In this document: one piece after another, positions 25,077 to 32,494 of the stretch
Position numbering within the stretch: the first letter of the stretch is position 1
Layout: each line of letters starts with the position of its first letter
Notes under the pieces: model-generated
Seen by the model: the letters and a program-made list of their open reading frames with translations, nothing else
The model's database searches: none
Told to the model about the DNA's origin: nothing
Program-made: the position numbers and the translations under genes
Assembly: GCA_025057345.1 (NCBI GenBank)
Contig: JANWXX010000004.1
Location: forward strand, 1 to 32,494
Direction: 5' to 3'
Length of the DNA stretch: 32,494 nucleotides
From: Polyangiaceae bacterium
GTDB taxonomy: Bacteria; Myxococcota_A; Polyangia; Polyangiales; Polyangiaceae

Positions 25077-26453
25077 ATGGAGCTAGCCGGAAAAACCGTC
25101 GTCATCGTCGGAATGGGTCGTAGCGGGGTCGCAGCAGCCCGGGTGTGCTTGCAGCGAGGAGCACAAGTCCTGTGCAATGACGCTGCCCCACGGGAGCATC
25201 TCTCCTCCGCGGCCCTTACCCTGGAGGCCAACGGCGCCCGAATCATCGCGGGTGGACACAACGCTGTCGACTGGCGCGCAGTAGATCTGATCGTGATTTC
25301 TCCTGGCGTGCCCCTCTTCCCTGCACTGCTGGAAGCCGAGGCTGATGGCATCCCGGTGCTGGGTGAACTTGACTTTGCCTGGCAGCTCCTTGCCCCAGCC
25401 CCCCCCACGATAGCCATCGGAGGAACCAACGGCAAAAGCACGACTACCACCCTCGTCGGTGCCATGATGGAGGCCGCCGGGCGCCGAGCCTTTGTCGGAG
25501 GGAACCTTGGAATCCCTCTAGCCGAGGTAGTCCCTCCACCCGGAGCACCTTTCTCCTTCGATACGCTGGTCTTGGAGGTTTCCAGCTTCCAGTCCGAGCG
25601 CATGCCCGCGCTACACCCCCGCGCAGCGACCTTGCTCAACATCACCCCGGATCACCTGGATCGCTATGCCTCCTTCGATGACTACGCAAATGCGAAAGGT
25701 AACCTCCTACTCCGCATGGATGCAGGAGACACGATCATCATCCCCCACCATGATCCTGTCTGCACACGCCAAGCCCGCCGTGCTCGCCCTGGTGCTCGCA
25801 TCGTGACCTTCGGACCTGAAGGAGATGTGCGCGTGGAGGCCCATGCCCTTGTCGATACCCTGTCCGGCGATGTGTACCCTCGCGATGAGATCCGGCTCCG
25901 GGGGGAGCACAACGTACTCAATGCTGCAGCCGCCATTGCACTCGCACGGGGAGCAGGTGTCGAGCATGGACCTATCCGGCAAGCGCTCCGTAATTTCGCT
26001 GGGTTGGCTCACCGGATCGCACTCGTTGCCGAGATCGATGGAGTTCGCTACTACGACGACTCGAAGGGGACGAATGTGGGGGCAGCGGTAGCAGCTTTGC
26101 GAGGGCTGACGGAGCCCAAGGCCGTGCTCTTGGCTGGAGGACGAGACAAGCAAGGGAGCTATGAGCCGCTGGTGGCAGCCCTCCAGGAGCGGGGCCGAGC
26201 CCTCGTGGTGTTGGGTGAGGCCGCCGACCGCATCGCCGAGGCTGCTGCAGGTGTAGTACCCATCCTCCGCGCCTCATCCATGGCTGAAGCAGTCGCACTA
26301 GCACGAGAGGCAGCAAGGCCAGGGGATGCGGTGTTGCTTTCGCCGGCCTGCTCCAGCTTCGATATGTTTCGTGATTACAAGGAGCGTGGTGATCGCTTCA
26401 CCCAAGCCGTACTATCCCTCACGGGTACAGCATCCCCCGGTGAGCAATCATAA
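25077..26453 (+). CDS. murD: UDP-N-acetylmuramoyl-L-alanine--D-glutamate ligase
   Basis: 458 aa from ATG 25077 (MELAGKTVVIVGMGRSG). Adds D-Glu to UDP-MurNAc-L-Ala in cytoplasmic peptidoglycan synthesis. Domain 1 is Rossmann-like; the ATP loop is GGTNGKSTTTT, then NITPDHLDRY and AKGN (carbamylated-Lys region), DDSKGTNVGA, GGRDKQG and LSPACSSFDMFRDYKERGDRF, all Mur ligase hallmarks. Length is normal for the family. It is 70 bp downstream of nth-ung, not inside a mur/div cluster, which is unusual since murD normally sits with murE, murF and murG. A standalone murD does occur in some phyla. Confidence 0.95.
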   Translation: MELAGKTVVIVGMGRSGVAAARVCLQRGAQVLCNDAAPREHLSSAALTLEANGARIIAGGHNAVDWRAVDLIVISPGVPLFPALLEAEADGIPVLGELDFAWQLLAPAPPTIAIGGTNGKSTTTTLVGAMMEAAGRRAFVGGNLGIPLAEVVPPPGAPFSFDTLVLEVSSFQSERMPALHPRAATLLNITPDHLDRYASFDDYANAKGNLLLRMDAGDTIIIPHHDPVCTRQARRARPGARIVTFGPEGDVRVEAHALVDTLSGDVYPRDEIRLRGEHNVLNAAAAIALARGAGVEHGPIRQALRNFAGLAHRIALVAEIDGVRYYDDSKGTNVGAAVAALRGLTEPKAVLLAGGRDKQGSYEPLVAALQERGRALVVLGEAADRIAEAAAGVVPILRASSMAEAVALAREAARPGDAVLLSPACSSFDMFRDYKERGDRFTQAVLSLTGTASPGEQS

Positions 26454-26677
26454 CTGGCCTCGGCCGTCGCGCAGGTTGTTGCCGTATCCAGTAGGCCAGC
26501 GGAGGCAAGTGCATGCCTCACCCGAGCGCCGTCACCCCAAGAACTCAAGGCCGTGCCAGGGAACGCATTCTCGCAAGTGTAGTTGTTTCGGATGCGGTCT
26601 ACCATCGCCAGGCGACTATCTTTTGTCCTACCCTCGGCGAGGTTAGACGAAGCCTGGCACGAGGCAACAATCAACGG

Positions 26678-27742
26678 ATGACCTTCTACGAACGACTACG
26701 CAGGCTGCTGGAGTGGCGTGGGGAGCCCGGGATCCGGGTGCTTAGCCTCTACCTGGACATCGTGGGCCCCGGTGAGGAGCGGGCAATCTCCGCGGCAGAA
26801 ACCCTCTGGGAAGAAGCAAAAGCGGCACTGGATGACGACACGTTCTTCGACCGAGTCGAGGAGATCCTCGACGAACTTCCCCAGGAGATCGTCGCAGCGC
26901 AGACAGAAGGATACGACGGGCTTGCGCTCTTCTTTTGCCCCAATCCCCCTCTGCGAGAAATCTTTCGGCTGCGTTTCGCTTTCGAGAACCAGATCGAGGT
27001 GAGCCACGAGCCACAGACCTGGCAGCTCGCCTACTACGAGGAGGAGTACGAGCAGGCGCTGGCAGTCTCCCTCGGGAGCACCCTAGAGGTAGCCGAAATT
27101 CATGTGGGAGACGTAGTAGCGCGTCACTTGGTCCGACCCAGCCATGGGCGTACACCCGAGCAGGAAGCTAGCACCGTCGTTCATCGACTTCTCCATGATA
27201 GTCCCGGTGCCCACCTGATTCTCCTGGGTTCCCCTGAGCACCGAGCTACCTTTGAGGATGTTCTGGAGCCTGAGCTCCGGGCCCGTATCATCGGAGTGAG
27301 CGATGAACCGCTGCTTGCCAGCGATCCAAGCTTTCTCCGGGCAATTCACCGAATCCAGCAGGCTTATGAGCGTCGCTCCGAGGCGGAAGGCGTCCGAGCG
27401 CTCCTCGCAGCCAGGGAGAACGAAACCACCGCCTCTATGATCGCCGCAGGGAGTGACGAGGTGGTGGCCGCTGTCAACCGAGGATCTGTCCGGAAGTTCT
27501 ACATACTCCAGGGCTTCTCCGAGTGCGGCTGGCTTTGCGATGCATGCGATCGCATGGGGTTGCTTCCGGTACCACCGGCTTGCGTGGCCTGCGGTGCGTC
27601 AGTGGCGAAGGTCGAGCTGAGGCCCCATCTCATCCAGCACGCGCGGGCCTGTGGTGCCGAGATCGAAACCGTTCTGGAGAGCGAGGCGCTGGAAAATCTC
27701 GGAGGAGTTGCAGCGGAACTACACGGTAGCTCCCAGGTCTGA
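26678..27742 (+). CDS. Bacterial eRF1-like (baeRF) family protein
   Basis: 354 aa from ATG 26678 (MTFYERLRRLLEW). The sequence order fits bacterial archaeo-eukaryotic release-factor-like proteins: N-terminal domain with YDGLALFFCPN, a middle region ending in VVARHLVRPSHGRTPEQEA, then LILLGSPEHRATFEDVL and the helical ASDPSFLRAIHRIQQAYERR, and a C-terminal eRF1-domain-3-like part with Cys pairs (CGWLCDAC, CVACG) of a likely Zn ribbon. Related proteins have been proposed to act on ribosomes. No GGQ motif is visible, so hydrolysis is not supported. Between murD and this gene, 26454-26677 holds no gene I can support. It precedes the kinase by 46 bp. Confidence 0.75.
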   Translation: MTFYERLRRLLEWRGEPGIRVLSLYLDIVGPGEERAISAAETLWEEAKAALDDDTFFDRVEEILDELPQEIVAAQTEGYDGLALFFCPNPPLREIFRLRFAFENQIEVSHEPQTWQLAYYEEEYEQALAVSLGSTLEVAEIHVGDVVARHLVRPSHGRTPEQEASTVVHRLLHDSPGAHLILLGSPEHRATFEDVLEPELRARIIGVSDEPLLASDPSFLRAIHRIQQAYERRSEAEGVRALLAARENETTASMIAAGSDEVVAAVNRGSVRKFYILQGFSECGWLCDACDRMGLLPVPPACVACGASVAKVELRPHLIQHARACGAEIETVLESEALENLGGVAAELHGSSQV

Positions 27743-27788
27743 GTAGCTAAGATTCCCCTGCGATGGCACAACCGAAGGGAGGCCCGGG

Positions 27789-30050
27789 ATGGAACTACGT
27801 GAAGGACAGGTGATCGAGGGGCTACGGGGTCGCTTCCAGATCCGACGACGCTGCGGTGAAGGCGGGTTCGGTCTGACCTTTGAGGGGGTCGATGCACAGG
27901 AGCGAGCCGTGGCGATCAAGCAGCTCCGCTTTGAGAAGCTACGGGACTGGAAGGCCCTAGAGCTGTTCGAGCGGGAAGGTAGGGTGCTTGAGCAGCTCTC
28001 TCATCCCAACATCCCCGCCTACATTGACTTCTTCGTTCACGACGGCCACCGACCCCTGCCACCGTCGCAGGCCGCTGCTGCGGTCAGTCCAGTTTCCTGG
28101 TTTCTGGTGCAGCAGTTCGTCCAGGGCCCCTCGCTCCAGCAGGTGATGGACGGCCACCGGCGCCTGGACGGCAGCCAGCTGACGACAATTCTAGACTCAC
28201 TGCTTTCGACCCTGGACTACCTGCATCAGCTCAACCCTCCGGTGATCCACCGGGACATCAATCCTAAAAACATCGTCCTCTCCCCGGATGGCCGACCTTT
28301 CCTCGTCGATTTCGGTGCCATCCAGGATCGCCTTCGCTTCGAGAACCAGCAGGGCTCTACCTCCGTCGGGACGCTGGGCTACATGCCGCTGGAGCAGCTT
28401 CGCGGCGTAGCCCGCCCCTCATCAGACCTTTACGCACTGGGGATGACCATCTTGGCATTGGCCTCCGGACGATGCCCGGCGGAGATGCCTGTGGACGAGT
28501 CTACCGGCAAGGTTGTCATAGAGCAGGTGGCTCCAGAGCTCCCTCCGCAACTCCGTGCGGTCCTCGACCGGATGATCGAACCCATCGTCGGTCAGCGCAT
28601 CGCTTCAGCAGCGGAGGCCCTCCGCCTGCTGCGAGAGCCTGTACCTACCCCTCGGCCCCACTCTGCCCCACCCCTCTTCGGGGCTCCCCCACAACCCCCT
28701 CCGTTCCAGACGTCAACACTTTGGGCCTCACCGTCGAAGATCCTGCTCATAATAGGGGTGGCCGTAAGTGCCCTGGTGTTCTCCGGAGGATTCGTCGCTT
28801 TCCTGACGTTCCGCCCTGTCAAAAGGCCCCCACGTATCCTCACGATTCCGGCAAAAGAACCAGCCTCGAACATCCCTCCCGATACTCCCACTATCCCCCT
28901 GATACCGACATTCCCTTCGCCCGAGAAGCCGTACCCCACAACGACCCAGAGCACTCCCGTTTCCCTCACTTGGAAAGCTCGCGTTACATCCTCCACGGAC
29001 AAGGCACTGGCCCTGGGTTCCCCGTGTGAGGTGAAGCTTGATGTCATGGTGAACAACGACGAGTTCACCAACCCCGTCCTTCAAGCGCACTGTCGTGAGA
29101 AGGTGCTCTACGACAGCCGAGCACCGCTCAATGGTACCAGCATGAGCAGCTGGGAGATGAGCGAGAATCCGCTCTCAGGGAAGGTCGGGGCATTCTCCTA
29201 CCAGCTCAGGTACTCCGACACCGGGCCGCGGACTGGCGAGCGCGCCCAAGCCGTACTGGATACGAGCGAACGTCAGGGGATCTTCTTCCGTGAGATGCTG
29301 CCTCTCTACCGGGTCACCCTCGCCGTGGACCCGGATAGTGCCAACCGGATGGGAGAGCCCTTCCTCAAGGAGAACCAGCCTCCCTTCCGCAAGGTTCTCC
29401 AGCGCAAGGGGAAGGTCGTCGAGGTAAGCGGCAAAAGCCCAGTGATGGTAGGAGCCCTCTGTCAGCTTATCCTCTCGCCTGCCAAGGCAATAGGTTCCAC
29501 CTGCCGTGCTCAGCTCTTCTGCGGGGGCAAGACACTCTATGGGGCCCTGCCGAGCAATGGCTTTGCCCCATGCGAACTGGAGGACGGAGAGCCGGTTCGC
29601 TTCTTCGATCCGGGCAGCGACAAGCCCAACGGCGACCCGGAAACCCGACTAGACCTGAAGGCAGGGCAGGTGGAACTGAAGGATACCCGAGGTGGCAAAT
29701 TCTCCATGAAAGTCAAGCTGTTATCCAGGAGACGAACGCCGACCGTCCTTGCGCTTCACCCGGAGCACGGCCACCTTGGTCGTATGATTGAAGGGGGCAG
29801 GATCCACGGGGGGGTTTCCCAGCTTGGTCATCGGGAAGCCGGTACAGTCCACAGGAACATGGAGCAGCTCCTCGACGCGCAGGTACCCGCTGGAGCTGAG
29901 GTTCTCAAGCATCTGGTAATACGCAGCTCCCGGAAGGAAGAGCGCGTTGTTGACCGCGACGAGGGCCCCGCCATCCCCCACCAGAGGCCTCGCCTTGTTG
30001 AGAACCCGGTGAGCCTCTCCCACCAGATCGACACGCCCCCAGGAGGTTGA
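27789..30050 (+). CDS. Transmembrane Ser/Thr protein kinase, reading frame extends antisense into the next gene
   Basis: ATG 27789 has GGGAGG 7 nt upstream. The kinase domain (about 1-285) has GEGGFG, VAIKQL (Lys44), VIHRDINPKN (Asp156; the usual Lys after HRDx is Asn), VDFGA and a GTLGYMPLEQ activation segment. A Pro-rich linker, one TM helix (about 318-341, ILLIIGVAVSALVFSGG) and a beta-rich extracellular domain with Cys follow. The natural end is probably near residue 648 (about 29735); residues beyond are antisense to the methyltransferase and composition looks non-native. The frame has no stop until 30048-30050. Loss of a nearby stop, a frameshift, or a real overlap are possible. It likely senses an external signal and phosphorylates intracellular targets; the catalytic state is uncertain but such Asn variants occur in active-looking myxobacterial kinases. 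Confidence 0.85.
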   Translation: MELREGQVIEGLRGRFQIRRRCGEGGFGLTFEGVDAQERAVAIKQLRFEKLRDWKALELFEREGRVLEQLSHPNIPAYIDFFVHDGHRPLPPSQAAAAVSPVSWFLVQQFVQGPSLQQVMDGHRRLDGSQLTTILDSLLSTLDYLHQLNPPVIHRDINPKNIVLSPDGRPFLVDFGAIQDRLRFENQQGSTSVGTLGYMPLEQLRGVARPSSDLYALGMTILALASGRCPAEMPVDESTGKVVIEQVAPELPPQLRAVLDRMIEPIVGQRIASAAEALRLLREPVPTPRPHSAPPLFGAPPQPPPFQTSTLWASPSKILLIIGVAVSALVFSGGFVAFLTFRPVKRPPRILTIPAKEPASNIPPDTPTIPLIPTFPSPEKPYPTTTQSTPVSLTWKARVTSSTDKALALGSPCEVKLDVMVNNDEFTNPVLQAHCREKVLYDSRAPLNGTSMSSWEMSENPLSGKVGAFSYQLRYSDTGPRTGERAQAVLDTSERQGIFFREMLPLYRVTLAVDPDSANRMGEPFLKENQPPFRKVLQRKGKVVEVSGKSPVMVGALCQLILSPAKAIGSTCRAQLFCGGKTLYGALPSNGFAPCELEDGEPVRFFDPGSDKPNGDPETRLDLKAGQVELKDTRGGKFSMKVKLLSRRRTPTVLALHPEHGHLGRMIEGGRIHGGVSQLGHREAGTVHRNMEQLLDAQVPAGAEVLKHLVIRSSRKEERVVDRDEGPAIPHQRPRLVENPVSLSHQIDTPPGG

Positions 30051-30749
30051 GGAAAAGAACGGAGGGTCAACGATGACCACGTCGAACAAATCCTTTTGCT
30101 TTTTGAGACGCCCCACATGCTCAAAAAAATCAGCAACGACCATGGAGCCACGGGAGGGTTCAAAGCCGTTGAGTTGGCAAGAGCGTACAGCCACTTCCAG
30201 GAATGCCCGGTTGCGGTCGACCTGAACCACACGGGAGGCACCGCCTACCAGGGCCGCTACACCCAGGCTTCCGGTGTACGCGAAGGTATTGAGCACTGCC
30301 TTGCCCCGAGCATTCTCTAGGAGCCACCCCCGAAGCCCCCGGGTGTCCAGGTAGAAGCTTGTATCCTGGTTCAGGCGTAGATCCAGCGCATACCAGACAC
30401 TGCTCTCTCGGATCCGATCTTCTAGGCCATGATGTTCCCCGAGGAGCAAACGCCCCTTACGCTCCTTAGCATCACGAGAAGTATGGATTTTCCACAGGGC
30501 AGAAGAAATCCACGGGAGGCGCTTCAAGACAAGGTCGAGAGCAGCACGAGCAAGTACCTCGTTGCCGCCATGCTTGCTGTAATCATGGAGGACAAGGGTA
30601 CGACCAAAAAGCTCAACAGAGAGGGGCGGGAAGCCTTCGAGAAAGCCGTGAAACAGCCGCAAGGCGGCATGCTCTTGGGGTCCAGGGAAGAGGGAGGAGC
30701 GAGCGTCAAGGGCAGAGGAGAGGGTGGTGCGGAGCCTATCTATCGTCAT
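29721..30749 (-). CDS. Class I SAM-dependent methyltransferase, RlmI-like
   Basis: 342 aa from ATG 30747-30749. The SAM-binding motif LNTFAYTGSLGVAALVGGAS and the acidic VQVDRN follow an N-terminal part with DTSFYLDTRGLRGWLL, diagnostic of the RlmI/RlmK-type 23S rRNA cytosine/guanine methyltransferase group. Motif IV is VDPPFF. The substrate is likely rRNA but not settled. The last residues lie where the convergent kinase frame runs through, an overlap of about 330 bp. The start overlaps an upstream 21-codon ORF by 4 bp (ATGA). Confidence 0.88.
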   Translation of the reverse strand: MTIDRLRTTLSSALDARSSLFPGPQEHAALRLFHGFLEGFPPLSVELFGRTLVLHDYSKHGGNEVLARAALDLVLKRLPWISSALWKIHTSRDAKERKGRLLLGEHHGLEDRIRESSVWYALDLRLNQDTSFYLDTRGLRGWLLENARGKAVLNTFAYTGSLGVAALVGGASRVVQVDRNRAFLEVAVRSCQLNGFEPSRGSMVVADFFEHVGRLKKQKDLFDVVIVDPPFFSSTSWGRVDLVGEAHRVLNKARPLVGDGGALVAVNNALFLPGAAYYQMLENLSSSGYLRVEELLHVPVDCTGFPMTKLGNPPVDPAPFNHTTKVAVLRVKRKDGRRSSPG

Positions 30750-30811
30750 CGATGAAGCAAGAAGGCGACGAGGCCGACGATAAGGAGATCGGCAACGACG
30801 ACAAGGGGCAT
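30746..30811 (-). CDS. Possible 21-aa transmembrane micro-ORF coupled to the methyltransferase
   Basis: MPLVVVADLLIVGLVAFLLHR, a continuous hydrophobic helix with a final basic residue. Its stop overlaps the methyltransferase ATG by 4 bp (ATGA). No convincing Shine-Dalgarno is seen. The frame stays open upstream with GAQDSSPTL, so it might instead be the C-terminal anchor of a longer, damaged gene that lies antisense to the kynureninase-like gene. Speculative. Confidence 0.25.
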   Translation of the reverse strand: MPLVVVADLLIVGLVAFLLHR

Positions 30812-30900
30812 GTTGAGGGTGGGAGAGGAATCCTGTGCCCCGGCATTGGCAGAAAGCACCTTGTTCGAAGAGGGCGTGTAAACAGCTATCCTGTACTGCG

Positions 30901-32061
30901 ATGCTCGACCTGGACGCCTTCCGCGGCTGCTACACAGCTTTCCTTCGACCAGACCGCATCCTTCTCACGGGGCACTCCCACCAGGCCTGGCCTAACGTCG
31001 TTCGAGAGGCACAGGCGCGCTACTTCGATGACAGCGCTGCATGGGTCGATGATAAGTGGAGCCAAGCGATCTTCCCCAAGGTAGAACGGGTTTCCCAAGA
31101 GATCCTGCGTCGCATGGGGTTTCCAGAGCAGGATGCATTGGCCTTCGGACGGAGCACCCACGAACTGATCTTTCGCTTGATGAGTTGCCTTCGCTGGTCC
31201 GAGCGACCCCGGGTCGTCACCACCACCAGCGAGTTCCATTCCCTCTACCGCCAGCTCTCTCGGCTCTCCGAGGAGGGGGTCGAGGTGGTATGGGTCGATG
31301 GTTGGCCTCGGACGTCTCTGGCAGAGCGGCTCCTCGACGCCATCACTCCTCGAACCGCGATGGTAGCCTTGTCCGGGGTGTTCTTCGAAGACGCCTTCGT
31401 CTTTCGCGAGATTGGGACTGTGCTGGAGAAAGCCGCCGCGGTGGGTGCCCTGCCGCTGGTGGATCTGTACCACAGCTTCAACGTCGTCCCTCTCGATCTA
31501 GGGCCTGCCGCAGCCCAAACCTTCGTTACCTCCGGCGGGTACAAATACGCTCAGTTCGGGGAAGGAATCTGCTGGCTCAGGGTGCCCCCCGGATGTACGT
31601 TGCGCCCCGCGTACACCGGCTGGTTCGCCGATTTCGCGGCCCTCTCTCAGGAACGCACCCCAGGCGTGGTTTCCTACGGGAGCGGTGCAGCGCGCTTCGC
31701 CGGCGCCACCTTCGACGCATCCGCTTTTTACCGCGCCGAGGCGGTGCTCAACCACTTCCACCGGTTCAGTTTGGGTGTCGAGGAGCTCCGGGCCATCTCC
31801 CTTCGGCAGACTGCGCTGCTGGCAGAGGCGCTGGCAGGGGCGGCGGATCTCGTTTCCCCCGCCGACCCGAAGATGCGCGGCGGGTTCCTCTCGCTGCGGG
31901 TCCGAGGTGCTGAGCGGGCTGTGCGGATGCTTCGAGAACGAGGTGTCTTCGTCGATGCCCGCGGCGATCTGCTCCGACTGGGCCCTGCACCGTACCTCAC
32001 CGACGAGGAGCTTCGCCAGGGAGCAGCGATTGTAAGAGACGTCTTGCTTCGGATGGGTTGA
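30901..32061 (+). CDS. Kynureninase-like PLP-dependent enzyme (aminotransferase class V fold)
   Basis: 386 aa from ATG 30901 (MLDLDAFRGCYTAFLRPDRI). The PLP site has Asp188-x2-His191 (VDLYHSFNVVPLD) and Lys215 (SGGYKYAQFGEG), with the spacing seen in kynureninase (D-x-x-H and Lys about 26 later). Kynureninase splits kynurenine to anthranilate and alanine. No other kynurenine-pathway gene is near, so the substrate is uncertain and it may be a paralogue with another role. An in-frame upstream ATG at 30835 adds 22 residues of non-family sequence and is not preferred. It is convergent with the last gene (12-bp gap). Confidence 0.86.
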   Translation: MLDLDAFRGCYTAFLRPDRILLTGHSHQAWPNVVREAQARYFDDSAAWVDDKWSQAIFPKVERVSQEILRRMGFPEQDALAFGRSTHELIFRLMSCLRWSERPRVVTTTSEFHSLYRQLSRLSEEGVEVVWVDGWPRTSLAERLLDAITPRTAMVALSGVFFEDAFVFREIGTVLEKAAAVGALPLVDLYHSFNVVPLDLGPAAAQTFVTSGGYKYAQFGEGICWLRVPPGCTLRPAYTGWFADFAALSQERTPGVVSYGSGAARFAGATFDASAFYRAEAVLNHFHRFSLGVEELRAISLRQTALLAEALAGAADLVSPADPKMRGGFLSLRVRGAERAVRMLRERGVFVDARGDLLRLGPAPYLTDEELRQGAAIVRDVLLRMG

Positions 32062-32073
32062 GCACCAACGACG

Positions 32074-32494
32074 TCAGGGCAGCCGGGGGAGACCTCGCAA
32101 GATCTCAAGGGAGTCGCCTCGAGAAAGAGCCACATCCTGCACACCGTCCCCGTCAAAATCTCCGCAGGCGAGAGTCTTGATCCCACCCCGCGGAGCCAAG
32201 GTCGTATTGGACAGGGAGGAGAACCGGAAGGAATCGCTCTCTCGTTTCCCAAGGAACACCCTATCGAATGTGCTGACCACCATCGTCGGCGGGCTCCCTT
32301 CCGAAGGGAGGAGGCAGAACCCGGTGACCTGTTGAACAGCCTCCGGCAGCTCGACCTGGATTGGATTTGCCCAGTCGAGCACACCAGGATTCGTCTGTCG
32401 GATGATCCAGAGCGCACCGTTCGCAAAGAAAGGGTTCCCACTGAGGTAGGGGTTACGCACCCACCCAGGAATGTTGAGGAATATCGGGCTGTTA
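32074..32494 (-). CDS. C-terminal part of an FG-GAP/VCBS repeat protein (cut by the window end)
   Basis: The frame is open to the window edge, giving about 140 C-terminal residues. CGDFDGDGVQDVALSRGD is a classic FG-GAP/VCBS Ca-binding loop, part of an extracellular beta-propeller. The usual role is in secreted or surface proteins. The 5' end lies beyond 32494, so domain count, signal peptide and start are unknown. A GTG at 32458-32460 is an in-frame codon, not a start, because the frame continues upstream. Confidence 0.8.
   Translation of the reverse strand, partial: NSPIFLNIPGWVRNPYLSGNPFFANGALWIIRQTNPGVLDWANPIQVELPEAVQQVTGFCLLPSEGSPPTMVVSTFDRVFLGKRESDSFRFSSLSNTTLAPRGGIKTLACGDFDGDGVQDVALSRGDSLEILRGLPRLP

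Noticed and set aside
26375-26674. Minus-strand open frame with several Cys in the murD-baeRF gap
   Set aside because: It overlaps the murD end, has no ribosome site or recognisable motif, and its codon use is not convincing.
30835-30900. Extended start of the kynureninase-like gene
   Set aside because: The extra 22 residues (Cys- and Lys-rich) have no family match and the ATG at 30901 fits the normal N-terminus.

Overview
The window most likely comes from a myxobacterium (phylum Myxococcota, probably the Polyangiales/Sorangium side). Evidence: high GC, two exported proteins ending in a MYXO-CTERM-type tail (GGCGC, hydrophobic stretch, Arg cluster), lipoproteins with Gly/Ser-rich linkers after the lipobox Cys, a Ser/Thr kinase with a TM segment and extracellular domain, and an AAA-ATPase/PD-(D/E)XK protein. 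The right half looks less GC-rich by eye. No rRNA, tRNA, IS element or CRISPR array was seen. No gene-free stretch exceeds 300 bases.

Left part (1-14517), accessory and cell-envelope genes: a lysine-rich, histone-H1-like-tailed protein (minus) divergent from an AAA ATPase with a C-terminal nuclease fold, frameshifted at a C-run; a TPR protein; two lipoproteins facing each other, the second with near-identical 39-bp in-frame repeats; a short hypothetical gene disrupted by internal duplications; a small coiled-coil protein; two translationally coupled MYXO-CTERM proteins with ASH-like domains; then a Tat-exported DUF362 protein followed by a possible secreted protein.

Middle (14519-23376), one tightly packed minus-strand operon, in transcription order: lipA, a TerB-like protein, a fused E1 alpha/beta 2-oxoacid dehydrogenase, its E2 lipoyl acyltransferase, sua5/tsaC, surE, apt and an MFS transporter. 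Gaps run from about 90 bp down to 4-bp overlaps. LipA would make the lipoyl group used by E2. The E1 alpha half has lost several cofactor-binding motifs while the beta half looks normal. A GC-rich hairpin repeat is embedded in the sua5 linker.

Right part: on the plus strand, a single-polypeptide fusion of endonuclease III and uracil-DNA glycosylase, murD, a bacterial eRF1-like (baeRF) protein and a Ser/Thr kinase whose frame runs about 330 bp antisense into a convergent RlmI-like methyltransferase. Then come a kynureninase-like PLP enzyme and, cut by the window end, the C-terminus of an FG-GAP protein on the minus strand.

The strongest items for a second look are the Nth-Ung fusion, the degenerate E1 alpha half, the repeat-derived protein segments (lipoprotein, sua5 linker, 8434 gene) and the kinase/methyltransferase overlap. 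Several single-base or stop-loss anomalies could be assembly errors and need read-level checking.
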